Source of the DNA: DAOSWM01 sp035380045
GTDB taxonomy: Bacteria > Bacteroidota > Bacteroidia > Bacteroidales > Tenuifilaceae
NCBI GenBank assembly: GCA_035380045.1
Contig: DAOSWM010000048.1
Coordinates: 1 to 23,169, forward strand
Length of the DNA: 23,169 bases
Reading direction: 5' to 3'
Of the stretch, positions 16,501 to 23,169 are shown piece by piece (the stretch's first letter is position 1; every line of letters begins with the position of its first letter). The notes under the pieces were generated by a model. It did not search any database, was not told the DNA's origin, and saw only the letters and a list, made by a program, of their open reading frames with translations. The position numbers and the translations under genes are program-made.

Positions 16501-18697
16501 GATCTTACCAACGTTTTCGCCGATGACGATGACGATGAGCTAAGTTTCTCTGCAATTTCTGACGACGNNNNNNNNNNNNNNNNNNNNNNNNNNNNNNNNN
16601 NNNNNNNNNNNNNNNNNNNNNNNNNNNNNNNNNNNNNNNNNNNNNNNNNNNNNNNNNNNNNNNNNNNTCACCGTAACCGCCGATGATGGAAAGGGCGGAA
16701 CCGCTGACGATACATTCAACTTTTGTGTGAATGCCTTTGGCAACAATATTCCAAATGTTGAAAACCCCATTGTTGATATAGTTAATAATGAAGGTTTTAT
16801 TTCGATAAATATTGATTTGACAAATGTTTTTGCCGATACGGATGATGATGCATTAACCTACTCCGCAATTTCTGAAAACGAAGAAATTGTAGCTGTTAGC
16901 ATTGTGGGTAGCACACTATCAATTTCGGAAGTGGGCATTGGAACAACCACAATTACTGTAACAGCTAACGATGGCAAGGGAGGGACTGTATCCGATACTT
17001 TCAGTTTTACAGTAAATGCTATACCGTATGTAGCAAATTCAATACTTAATATTACTGAAAACGAAGGGTTTGTTTCTGTGACTATAAATTTATTAAACAT
17101 TTTCACTGATAACGACGGAGATGTTCTTACCTACTCAGCAATTTCTGAAAATGAATCGATAATTACTGTTGAAGTGGTTGAACATACACTTTTCCTAACC
17201 GAAACCAGTGTTGGAACAGCGAGCATAACTGTTACTGCTAACGATGGTAAAGGGGGAACAACTTCTGAAGTGTTCAACTTCACTGTTAATGCTATTCCAA
17301 CGGTTGAGAATCCAGTGGCAGACATAGCTTTGGAGGAAGGTTTCAGCACAACCGATATTGATTTAACCAACGTTTTTACCGATGCCGATGGCGATGTTCT
17401 CTCCTACTCAGCAGTTTCAGAGGATGAATTAGTTGTAACCGTCAGCGTGGCTGGCAGTACCCTCACCGTTACCGAGGTTGGTATTGGAGCAACTAGTATC
17501 ACCGTAACCGCCAACGATGGGAATGGCGGAACGGTAAACGATGTGTTCAACTTCACCGTGAGCGAGATTCCAAACTCCGCTCCTACGGTAGCCAACCCCA
17601 TTACCGACATAGTTTTGGAGGAGGGTTTCGGCACAACCAATGTTGATCTAACCAACGTTTTCACCGATACCGATGGTGATGTACTAACTTACACCGCCGT
17701 TTCGGAGAACGAAACGATTGTAACAGTTAGCATAGTTGGTAATGCGCTTTCCGTTACTGAGGTTAGCATAGGAACTTCAGAAATCACCGTAACCGCTAGC
17801 GATGGCAATGGAGGAACTGTGAACGAATCGTTCAGCTTCACGGTGAGCGAGATTCCAAACTCCGCTCCTACGGTAGCCAACCCCATTACCGACATAGTTT
17901 TGGAGGAAGGTTTTAACTCAACCGATATTGATTTAACCAACGTTTTCACCGATGCCGATGGCGATGTTCTCTCCTACTCCGCCGTTTCGGAGAATGAATT
18001 AGTTGTAACCGTCAGCGTGGCTGGCAATACCCTCACCGTTACCGAGGTTGGTAATGGAGCAACTAGTATCACTGTAACCGCCAATGATAGCAATGGCGGA
18101 ACGGTAAACGATGTGTTCAGCTTCACTGTGAATGAGATTCCAAACTCCGCTCCTACGGTAGCCAACCCCATTACCGACATAGTTTTGGAGGAGGGTTTCG
18201 GCACAACCGATGTTGATCTAACCAACGTTTTCGCCGATGCCGATGGCGATGTTCTCTCCTACTCCGCCGCTTCTGAGAATGAATTAGTTGTTACCGTCAG
18301 CGTGGCTGGAAACACCCTCACCGTTACCGAGGTTGGTATTGGAGCAGCTAACATCACTGTAACCGCCAACGATGGCAACGGAGGAACCGTAAGCGATTCG
18401 TTCAGCTTCACCTTGAATACTGGTACGTATATTGAACCTTTATGTAATTTCAATATGAATATTTACCCAAATCCAGTAAATGATATTTTAAATATTCAAT
18501 TAATTTCTATTTCAGATAACGAAATAAATTTTGAAGTTTTTGATATTAAAGGAAGAAAAGTTTTAAGTAGAAAATTTGATAAGGATTCATTGAATAGATT
18601 AATTCAGATCAATGTATCTGATTTTTCTAGCGGAGTTTACTTAATTCAATTGCGAAGTGATAAGTTTACAGAAACCATTCGGTTTATAAAAGAATAG
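10546..18697 (+). CDS. Giant T9SS-secreted subtilisin-like protease with adhesin-type repeats (interrupted by assembly gap)
   Basis: A signal peptide (residues 1-25) and a Lys/Glu-rich helical propeptide-like region lead to an S8 subtilisin domain (about 110-415). Its catalytic triad is Asp132 (AHVWDGG), His167 (HSAHVTG) and Ser352 (TGTSMATP). A beta-sandwich like a P-domain follows (about 425-548), then fibronectin-III-like domains and three jelly-roll, cleaved-adhesin-like domains starting near 12853, 14139 and 15358. From 15886 come at least nine cadherin-like units. The last 85 or so residues (from about 18440; IYPNPVNDIL, FDIKGRKV, SGVYLIQL) are a type A sorting domain for outer-membrane export by T9SS. 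A 100-N gap (16568-16667) breaks the frame artificially: the repeat reads on in the next frame with matching sequence, so I treat it as one gene. Likely role: surface or released protease-adhesin, comparable in concept to gingipains. Confidence 0.88.
15886..18418 (+). repeat. Array of at least nine cadherin-like repeat units in the protease gene
   Basis: Units begin at 15886, 16171, 16444, 16757, 17030, 17303, 17588, 17873 and 18158 (each at the Val of V[EA]N[PTS]I-type motifs). Spacing is 273 bp (91 residues) or 285 bp (95 residues); the longer form contains a linker such as EIPNSAP. Each unit has the pattern DLTNVFxDxDxDxLxxSA, LTVTEVGxGxTxITVTAxDGxGGT and FxFTVN, with Asp-rich calcium-type loops. 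Units 7, 8 and 9 are exactly 285 bp apart and share long identical stretches, which implies recent duplication. The third unit contains the assembly gap. Confidence 0.9.
16568..16667. other. Assembly gap of exactly 100 N inside the repeat array
   Basis: A round 100 N is a conventional placeholder of unknown true length. Sequence on both sides matches the preceding unit (16288-16294 and from 16367). Filling by a single unit needs 72 bp, and each extra 91-residue unit adds 273 bp. Both are multiples of three, consistent with the apparent one-base frame change being an artefact. Confidence 0.95.
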
Positions 18698-18712
18698 GCA
18701 TACATGAATAAG

Positions 18713-18746
18713 AAGAGGGTTCACTCTCTCGTGAACCCTTTTCTTT
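18713..18746. terminator. Hairpin terminator shared by convergent genes
   Basis: GGGTTCAC (18717-18724) pairs with GTGAACCC (18731-18738) around a 6-base loop. The plus side ends in TTTTCTTT and the minus side in CTCTTCTTATTC. It follows the protease stop by about 15 bp and touches the stop codon of the minus-strand gene at 18745, so it can serve both directions. Confidence 0.8.
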
Positions 18747-19404
18747 ATATTTTATATGGGATTTCAGGCAAGTCGTTAACCACAATTCCACAACCAATCT
18801 GTTGAATTCTGTTAGCTTCCCTATCAATTTGTGGTGAAAGAATTGTTCCAATTAGTTGCGTATTGATAAAATGTGCTGCGAACCTATTCAGTTTGTTGTT
18901 ATTTAATTTTGAGTACTCAAACGCATTTTTTGCCGCATAAGCGGCAGATTCGAGGATGTGTTTCAGCATGGCAATATGCACACCCTTTCCCGTTTCAATA
19001 CTTTCGATTTCAGCAATCGAACCTGTAATTAATTTGTTTACTTCGTAAAACCTAAAAAGCTTTAAATCAGCCCTTGCATCTTTACGAAGCCGTTTCATTT
19101 TTTTTGAAATTTCTACTAAATCTTTTTTTGAAAGGATATTCCGATAGGTTGGTTTTTCAGTAAAGGAAGGTAAGTTTCCAAGGGGAACAAAATCGTTTGA
19201 AACGATTGGAATACCAATTTTATTAAATTTTTTTGCACGTATATCAAAGTAACATGCTACGGGGTATAGCAAGAACTCCGAGAAAATTAGGATGTTAGAT
19301 ACGAATCTCGATTTATTTTTTGTTAACTCAGCGTAAAGTTTTCTTCTTTCCCTATTTACAAGTCTAGCTTCACGGAAATGTTCTCTGAATCCGCTCATTT
19401 GCAT
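18745..19404 (-). CDS. Unrecognised 219-residue protein
   Basis: I do not recognise a family. The N-terminal 33 residues are very rich in Arg, Lys and Glu, followed by a moderately hydrophobic stretch (about 36-52). A basic helical middle part (about 92-120) is followed by a helix-rich C-terminal half containing HIAMLKHILESAAYAAKNAF. The ending pattern of an IGCGIVVNDLPEIPY type could be a small beta element. No signal peptide or clear membrane helix is evident, so it may be cytosolic or peripheral to the membrane. The gene follows the stop of the multi-pass membrane protein gene by 28 bp and is probably the last gene of the alcohol dehydrogenase operon. ATGs at 19404 and 19398 are both possible starts. 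Codon usage and length support a real gene. Confidence 0.65.
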   Translation of the reverse strand: MQMSGFREHFREARLVNRERRKLYAELTKNKSRFVSNILIFSEFLLYPVACYFDIRAKKFNKIGIPIVSNDFVPLGNLPSFTEKPTYRNILSKKDLVEISKKMKRLRKDARADLKLFRFYEVNKLITGSIAEIESIETGKGVHIAMLKHILESAAYAAKNAFEYSKLNNNKLNRFAAHFINTQLIGTILSPQIDREANRIQQIGCGIVVNDLPEIPYKI

Positions 19405-19432
19405 TCACTTAATTCAAAATCACGAAAAAAAC

Positions 19433-20245
19433 TTAGTAAAAACCCATCAGAATCCTATCCCACCGTACATCATCGTAAATTGTGTAGGCATAGTATGCAC
19501 AAACCAACGAAAACAATGTTTCCCTAACCTCGTTAGCACTATTATTATGAATGGGAAAGTATGAGTTGTAATTTGTATGCAACCAAAAAAGTAGGAACGA
19601 AACCGTTAATGTAAGCATTGCTGAAATAAACTCTTTATGATTCACTTTTGCAAAAGAGCGAACTGCTAGGTATAAAATGGGAATATATAGAAGATGGTAA
19701 AAATCTATGTGCACTTGGTTGTACTGATGATAGAAAGGAAGTATTGCAAACGCCATTATTATATGTGCATCGGGAAGTTTAATACCAAGAACAGATGGAC
19801 GTTTCAACAATATCATTAAGGTGGAAAATAACACAAAAAGAATGGTAGTTCTATCAACAAGCCTGTCGAAAAATTTCTTATCGATATTATGAACATTCAG
19901 CTCATTCTGACCATTTATATCACGAAGGTAATCGGGGGTAGCAAATCCGAATAATCGTTGCCCCCAGCTAACCTCTTCGAGCGATGCCGAGAAAAAGAGC
20001 AAACCAACAATAATTAGCAGGATGCAAGCATAGAATTTTCTTTTCTTCTCAATTAACGCAGTAACTCCGGCAGCAACAAGAAAAACACCCGTGATAAGCA
20101 GCAACAAAAATCCAACATACTCAACAAAACTATCTTCAAGAGTAATACTTGCGTAGATATCCTTTTTAAATACAAATACTAAACTAAAAAGTGTAATGGC
20201 CGCAATAAGCCATAGGAAGAATGTGTAGGACGAACTCGTTTTCAT
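19433..20245 (-). CDS. Multi-pass membrane protein with EEVSWGQR motif, function unknown
   Basis: From the ATG at 20245 this is a 270-residue protein with about seven predicted membrane helices. After the third helix it carries LEEVSWGQRLFGFATP, followed by NGQNELNVHNI. I associate the E-E-[IV]-SWGQR plus N-x-HN pattern with a widespread family of uncharacterised bacterial membrane proteins; no function is known to me. Further polar residues inside hydrophobic segments (HQYNQVHIDFYHLLY) could form a metal or substrate site within the membrane. A GTG at 20254 gives nine more bases and three more residues; I prefer the ATG. It lies 18 bp after the alcohol dehydrogenase stop and 28 bp before the 219-residue gene, which suggests cotranscription. 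Confidence 0.75.
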   Translation of the reverse strand: MKTSSSYTFFLWLIAAITLFSLVFVFKKDIYASITLEDSFVEYVGFLLLLITGVFLVAAGVTALIEKKRKFYACILLIIVGLLFFSASLEEVSWGQRLFGFATPDYLRDINGQNELNVHNIDKKFFDRLVDRTTILFVLFSTLMILLKRPSVLGIKLPDAHIIMAFAILPFYHQYNQVHIDFYHLLYIPILYLAVRSFAKVNHKEFISAMLTLTVSFLLFWLHTNYNSYFPIHNNSANEVRETLFSLVCAYYAYTIYDDVRWDRILMGFY

Positions 20246-20263
20246 TTTGCACACATGTTAAAA

Positions 20264-21421
20264 TTATAATGCACTAACAAGAATCTTCTCAACCCGTTCA
20301 GCATCAATATTTTTATTTTCTCCAAGTTTCCACTTGCGCTGATAGAAACGATTAAAAATTGGTGAAAGCTGTTCACGATTGATTCCGTAATCGGAAAGTT
20401 TTGTTTTAATATTCATTGCATTGAAGAATGATTCTGTTTCTTTAATGGCCAAATCAATTCGTTTATGCTCAGAACCTTCGTTTATAGACCAAATCCGACT
20501 CGCGTACTGAAGTAGCTTCTCCTTCTTCTCATCCCTTGTTTCGTTCAGCAACGATGGCAATACAATGGCTAAAGTAACGGCATGGTCGAGGTTAAAAAAA
20601 GCTGTAAGCTCATGCCCAATCATATGTGTAGCCCAATCAGAAGGAACCCCAACACCAATTATTCCGTTAAGAGCCATTGTGCAAGCCCACATCATTGAGG
20701 CGCGCAAATCGTAATCAGTTGGGTTTTCCAACACTTTTGACCCAATTTCAACCAAAGTTTGCAGCAAACCTTCGGCCCAACGATCCTGAACTGGTGAAAA
20801 AACTGAGTAGGTAAGATACTGTTCAATAACGTGAACGTAAGCATCCACAATACCATTCGAAACCTGGTTTAGTGGTAACGAATAGGTTGTTGTAGGATCG
20901 AGAACCGAAAACTTTGGGAAAAGTAGTGGACTTCCAAAAGCAAATTTTTCACCAGTTGAAACTCGGCTTATAACTCCACCAGAGTTCATTTCAGATCCAG
21001 TTGCCGCAAGAGTTAGCACCGTTCCTATGGGAACTGCATCATTAATTGTTACATCTCTGCCTCCGGTAAGTATTGTCCATGGGTCGCCTTGAAAATGTAT
21101 GGCTGCAGAAATAAACTTAGTTCCATCAATTACGGAACCTCCCCCTACTGCTAGCAAAAAATCTATTTTTAAACTTTGAGCCAACTTAACTGCCTTCATC
21201 AAGGTTTCGTACTTCGGGTTTGGCTCAATACCTCCAAATTCAATAAGTTCGAACCCTTTTAGAGCTTCAACAACTTGTTCGTAAACACCATTTCGTTTTA
21301 TACTACCGCCACCATAGGTCATTAGAATTTTTGCATTTTGAGGAATTTCGTTTGCTATACTCTCAATTTCACCCTCACCGAATAATATTTTTACCGGATT
21401 GTAGAACTCAAAATTCATCAT
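20264..21421 (-). CDS. Iron-containing alcohol dehydrogenase, YqhD-like
   Basis: This 385-residue protein is a full-length group III (iron-type) alcohol dehydrogenase. Nucleotide-binding motifs are visible at GGGS (residues 37-40) and GGGSVIDGTK (93-102). The metal ligands read Asp193 and His197 (DAYVH), His266 (ATHMIGHE) and His280 (NLDHAVTLAIVLP), matching the spacing in Escherichia coli YqhD (Asp194, His198, His267, His281). YqhD-like enzymes reduce short-chain and toxic aldehydes with NADPH. Two adjacent ATG codons are possible starts (21421 or 21418). It is the first gene of a minus-strand group of three. Physiological substrate and metal are not determined by sequence. Confidence 0.9.
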   Translation of the reverse strand: MMNFEFYNPVKILFGEGEIESIANEIPQNAKILMTYGGGSIKRNGVYEQVVEALKGFELIEFGGIEPNPKYETLMKAVKLAQSLKIDFLLAVGGGSVIDGTKFISAAIHFQGDPWTILTGGRDVTINDAVPIGTVLTLAATGSEMNSGGVISRVSTGEKFAFGSPLLFPKFSVLDPTTTYSLPLNQVSNGIVDAYVHVIEQYLTYSVFSPVQDRWAEGLLQTLVEIGSKVLENPTDYDLRASMMWACTMALNGIIGVGVPSDWATHMIGHELTAFFNLDHAVTLAIVLPSLLNETRDEKKEKLLQYASRIWSINEGSEHKRIDLAIKETESFFNAMNIKTKLSDYGINREQLSPIFNRFYQRKWKLGENKNIDAERVEKILVSAL

Positions 21422-21873
21422 GACTTTTCATTTTAATGTGCCTAAAAAATCTTTACATATCACACTACTAGAATAATAGGGGTTTATACTGAAGCAAAAA
21501 AAATCATTTTCTTTCCCATAAACTAAATTGTTATCAACATAACTATGTAATCCCGAAAGATAGTAATTTACTCCAAAGTTTATTATTAAAACTGGTGTAA
21601 TTCATAAAAATTGATAGAAATTAAACGTGAAAACGTTTTGAAGAATTGGTGCTTTACGCTTGAATATTACAAATGCATTCACCTTTAAAATTCCAATTTC
21701 ATGTGGATTCTACTCCATGAAACACTCCATTGAATCGTATGATAAATAGTTTCTAGAAATGAAAGAAGTGGGCAGCTTTGAATTATTGCAGTAATTTCTT
21801 CAGCCTATTTTAAAAAGCAAAGGGGATACCATTATGGTTAATGATAAAAAAAACGAATGCTTGTGTTAGATTA
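21422..21873. other. Intergenic region of about 450 bp without a gene
   Basis: This A/T-rich stretch lies upstream of the alcohol dehydrogenase gene and downstream of the small minus-strand gene. I see no convincing reading frame, tRNA or terminator. Two small inverted repeats are present, AAACGT-GAAA-ACGTTT (21623-21638) and TTTCATG/CATGAAA (21697-21722); both are short and of uncertain meaning. The dehydrogenase promoter must lie at its left end, but no full TAnnTTTG box was found on the minus strand. Confidence 0.5.
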
Positions 21874-22182
21874 CTATATAATTACCTGAATAACTTTACG
21901 AAGATCGACCAGAATAGCATCCTCCTCACGTTTATGATTAGGTTTCACTGCAACATAGAGGTAATTATCGTCTGCTTCGGCAAGAAATACAAGTTCCAAC
22001 TCAGGAAGGGCAGCTACAAGGTTCTCGAATAAATCAAAATCATCAAATTGTTCGAACCCTCCTATTGAATTATATCGTATAACTGTAATTAAATCTTCAA
22101 TATCTGTATCAATTATGTTACGCGCCATACGTTCGGCTAAATAGTTTCGGGCACGATTTTTTGATATTTGTAGTGTATTCAT
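21874..22182 (-). CDS. Unrecognised small acidic protein (102 residues)
   Basis: I chose the ATG at 22182; a TTG at 22191 would add three residues. The N-terminal part is basic and helical (KNRARNYLAERMARN) and the rest is acidic, with predicted strand-helix-strand order (DIEDLITVIRYN, then FDDFDLFENLVAALPELELVFLAEADDNYLYVAVKP). This looks like a small compact alpha/beta domain with a conserved-looking core, but I do not recognise the family. There is no signal peptide or membrane helix, so it is probably cytosolic. A full TAnnTTTG box lies about 54 bp upstream on the same strand. It is monocistronic as far as can be seen, being divergent from the CoA-binding protein gene and 450 bp from the dehydrogenase. 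Confidence 0.6.
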   Translation of the reverse strand: MNTLQISKNRARNYLAERMARNIIDTDIEDLITVIRYNSIGGFEQFDDFDLFENLVAALPELELVFLAEADDNYLYVAVKPNHKREEDAILVDLRKVIQVII

Positions 22183-22235
22183 GGCAAGCAACGGTTTGGG
22201 TTTCGAGCATGCAAAAAAACTAAATTCACTCTTTA

Positions 22236-22243
22236 CAAAGTTA
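22236..22243 (-). promoter_or_regulatory. Bacteroidota -7 box for the small acidic protein gene
   Basis: On the minus strand this reads TAACTTTG, matching TAnnTTTG, 53 bp before the ATG at 22182. A -33 TTG at the right distance was not seen. Confidence 0.4.
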
Positions 22244-22401
22244 ATGGATTATATTACATTCGCCATTAAAAAGGGGTTATTTTTCAGGATTTGGTTTCTC
22301 TGGTAATTTATCTTGAAATTTTACTCATTCTAATGAGTTCTTTTCCTATAGTAACATCGGATATTTTAGAAACGTATATAACATAGAAAAGTGTAAATAT
22401 T

Positions 22402-22854
22402 ATGTACAAGGAGATTAACGAGTTTCTTCAGGCAAGGTCAATTGCAGTGGTTGGGGTTTCCAGAAACGAGAAATCGTTCGGAAGAACATTACTTAAAGCA
22501 TTTTCCTCAAGAGGTTATAACGTGCTAGTTGTTAACCCCAACGCCGACTCGATTGACTGTTATAGCTGTTACCGGTCAATTGCTCAGCTACCGGAAAATG
22601 TTGAAGCAGCATACATTTTAAAGCGAAATGAAGTAGCCGTGCAGCTTGCCCGCGAAGCGGCAACGAAGGGTATTAAGAAAATTTGGATCCACGTTAAATG
22701 CAACTCCCCTGAATTAAAGGAAATTAGCAATGAGTACGGAGTATCGATAATTGTTGGCGAATGCTTCTATATGTGGGCTGAACCTGTAAAGGGCATTCAC
22801 CGGATACATCGGTTTTTACATGATTTATTTAGCTCAGGAAAGGAAAAGAATTAG
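22402..22854 (+). CDS. CoA-binding domain protein (YccU-like)
   Basis: This 150-residue protein is a single Rossmann-type CoA-binding domain. It shows SIAVVGVSRNEKSFG (residues 13-27), VLVVNPNAD (41-49), a central strand-helix (AAYILKRNEVAVQLAREAATKGIKKIWIH) and the closing VSIIVGECFYMW. Length and motif order match the YccU/CoA_binding_2 family, stand-alone relatives of the CoA-binding domain of succinyl-CoA synthetase. These proteins bind CoA-type nucleotides, but their physiological role is mostly unknown. The start is the ATG at 22402. It is divergent from the small acidic protein gene and directly precedes the repeat region. Confidence 0.85.
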   Translation: MYKEINEFLQARSIAVVGVSRNEKSFGRTLLKAFSSRGYNVLVVNPNADSIDCYSCYRSIAQLPENVEAAYILKRNEVAVQLAREAATKGIKKIWIHVKCNSPELKEISNEYGVSIIVGECFYMWAEPVKGIHRIHRFLHDLFSSGKEKN

Positions 22855-22863
22855 GAGGGAAAA

Positions 22864-22912
22864 TTCCAAGTTCCAAATTTCAAATTCCAAGTTCCAAACT
22901 CCAAATTCCAAG
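22864..22912. repeat. Tandem heptamer array, TTCCAAG/TTCCAAA type (7 copies)
   Basis: Seven units of exactly 7 bp follow without interruption: TTCCAAG, TTCCAAA, TTTCAAA, TTCCAAG, TTCCAAA, CTCCAAA and TTCCAAG. The array starts 10 bp after the stop of the CoA-binding protein gene. Translation gives a 7-residue SKFQxxN periodicity, which is a by-product of 21-bp phasing and not evidence for a protein. Confidence 0.85.
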
Positions 22913-22921
22913 CTTTCCTGC

Positions 22922-22941
22922 CCTGCCAGCCGGCAGGCTGG
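22922..22941. repeat. GC-rich palindrome with two alternative hairpins
   Basis: CCTGCC/GGCAGG (22922-22927 and 22932-22937, loop AGCC) and CCAGCC/GGCTGG (22926-22931 and 22936-22941, loop GGCA) overlap, so either stem can form. It is strikingly GC-rich in A/T-rich surroundings. Similar CCTGCC...GGCAGG elements are, to my recollection, common intergenic repeats in Bacteroidales. Confidence 0.7.
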
Positions 22942-22956
22942 TGCAAGCAAGTTCAA

Positions 22957-23040
22957 AGATCCAAGTTCCAAGTTCCAGTTAGCAATTCCCAGTTCTCAGT
23001 TGGCAAAGGGCAGAGAACAAAGAGCAAATCCCAAACTTCA
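22957..23040. repeat. Degenerate heptamer array, 12 units each ending in CA
   Basis: Read in 7-bp steps the sequence gives AGATCCA, AGTTCCA, AGTTCCA, GTTAGCA, ATTCCCA, GTTCTCA, GTTGGCA, AAGGGCA, GAGAACA, AAGAGCA, AATCCCA and AACTTCA. All twelve end in CA. Sequence similarity is low but the 7-bp phase is strict. Confidence 0.7.
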
Positions 23041-23073
23041 CTAGTTTACTTTTTCACCAGTTTACTATTTCAC
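23037..23073. repeat. Two-copy 16-bp tandem repeat
   Basis: TTCAC(T/C)AGTTTACT(T/A)T occurs at 23037 and 23053, and a third TTCACT begins at 23069. Spacing is 16 bp in both steps. Confidence 0.7.
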
Positions 23074-23074
23074 T

Positions 23075-23151
23075 GAAGAACGAAGTCAGAAGTAGGAAGT
23101 TTGGAGTTGAAAGTTTGCCAACTGCCAACTGCCAACTGCCAACTGCCAACT
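23075..23151. repeat. Heptamer array ending in five perfect GCCAACT copies
   Basis: Six degenerate heptamers (GAAGAAC, GAAGTCA, GAAGTAG, GAAGTTT, GGAGTTG, AAAGTTT) run in phase into five identical GCCAACT units (23117-23151). The reverse complement resembles the left-hand arrays (AGTTGGC, CAACTCC, AAACTTC), so the repeat family is present in inverted orientation on the two sides. Confidence 0.85.
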
Positions 23152-23169
23152 TTCTTTACTGACCACCGA

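Noticed and set aside
15825..16511. Long minus-strand reading frames across the cadherin-like repeats (also 16858-18453)
   Set aside because: They are antisense shadows caused by the Thr/Val/Ser-rich codon pattern of the repeats; they recur in each unit and show no independent protein features.
16668..16726. Apparent frameshift or gene split after the N run
   Set aside because: The 100-N placeholder explains the one-base offset. The sequence after the gap continues the repeat without a stop, so one continuous gene is the simplest reading.
21422..21873. tRNA or small RNA gene in the long intergenic region
   Set aside because: No cloverleaf-compatible stems or T-arm consensus were found, and the two small inverted repeats lack a following T tract.
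22820..23044. Possible 74-residue protein with SKFQ repeats
   Set aside because: Its periodicity is produced by 7-bp DNA repeats read over 21 bp, it overlaps the CoA-binding protein gene, and it has no domain or start signal.
22864..23151. CRISPR array
   Set aside because: Repeat units are 7 or 16 bp with no 25-40 bp repeats separated by unique spacers, and no cas genes are present.

Overview
The window looks like a chromosomal scaffold from a moderately AT-rich member of the Bacteroidota (Bacteroidales/Marinilabiliales-like). Four things point there: a C-terminal type IX secretion (T9SS) sorting domain, -7 boxes of the form TAnnTTTG in front of genes, start codons without Shine-Dalgarno sequences, and a TPR / membrane helix / HTH regulator typical of the phylum. 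A run of exactly 100 N inside a repeat array shows that this is a scaffolded draft assembly.

Layout. (1) 1-1844: the 3' end of a tail-fibre-like structural protein, then a small secreted protein with a TonB C-terminal domain. (2) 1888-4095, minus strand: a membrane sensor that ends after its HAMP domain, followed 9 bp later by a TrkH-type K+ channel subunit. (3) 4205-6559, plus strand: an envelope-stress cassette of ECF sigma factor, zinc-type anti-sigma factor, membrane-anchored Spy/CnrX-like protein and secreted Spy/CpxP-like protein, ending at a strong terminator. The sigma and anti-sigma genes are each preceded by the same two-part promoter (CCGCAA, 17 bp, TGTC), which suggests autoregulation. 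(4) 6583-8583: agmatinase plus a deoxyhypusine-synthase-fold enzyme, probably a two-gene polyamine operon with its own promoter and terminator. (5) 8599-18746: a minus-strand TPR/HTH membrane regulator, divergent from an 8-kb gene for a T9SS-exported subtilisin-like protease. The protease carries repeated jelly-roll and fibronectin-like modules and at least nine cadherin-like repeats. Two matched 16-bp palindromes lie in the shared upstream region. (6) 18745-21421, minus strand: a YqhD-like iron-containing alcohol dehydrogenase, a multi-pass membrane protein and an unrecognised 219-residue protein, closely spaced as an operon. (7) 21874-22854: a small unrecognised protein and a CoA-binding protein. 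(8) 22864-23151: a non-coding patchwork of 7-bp and 16-bp repeats around a GC-rich palindrome.

Most genes have a recognisable family. The least explained parts are the twin ECF promoters, the paired palindromes beside the giant protease, the mosaic protease repeats, the output-less HAMP protein joined to TrkH, and the heptamer-based repeat region at the right edge. No rRNA, tRNA, CRISPR array, insertion sequence or replication origin was seen. No searches were run; family names rest on visible motifs.
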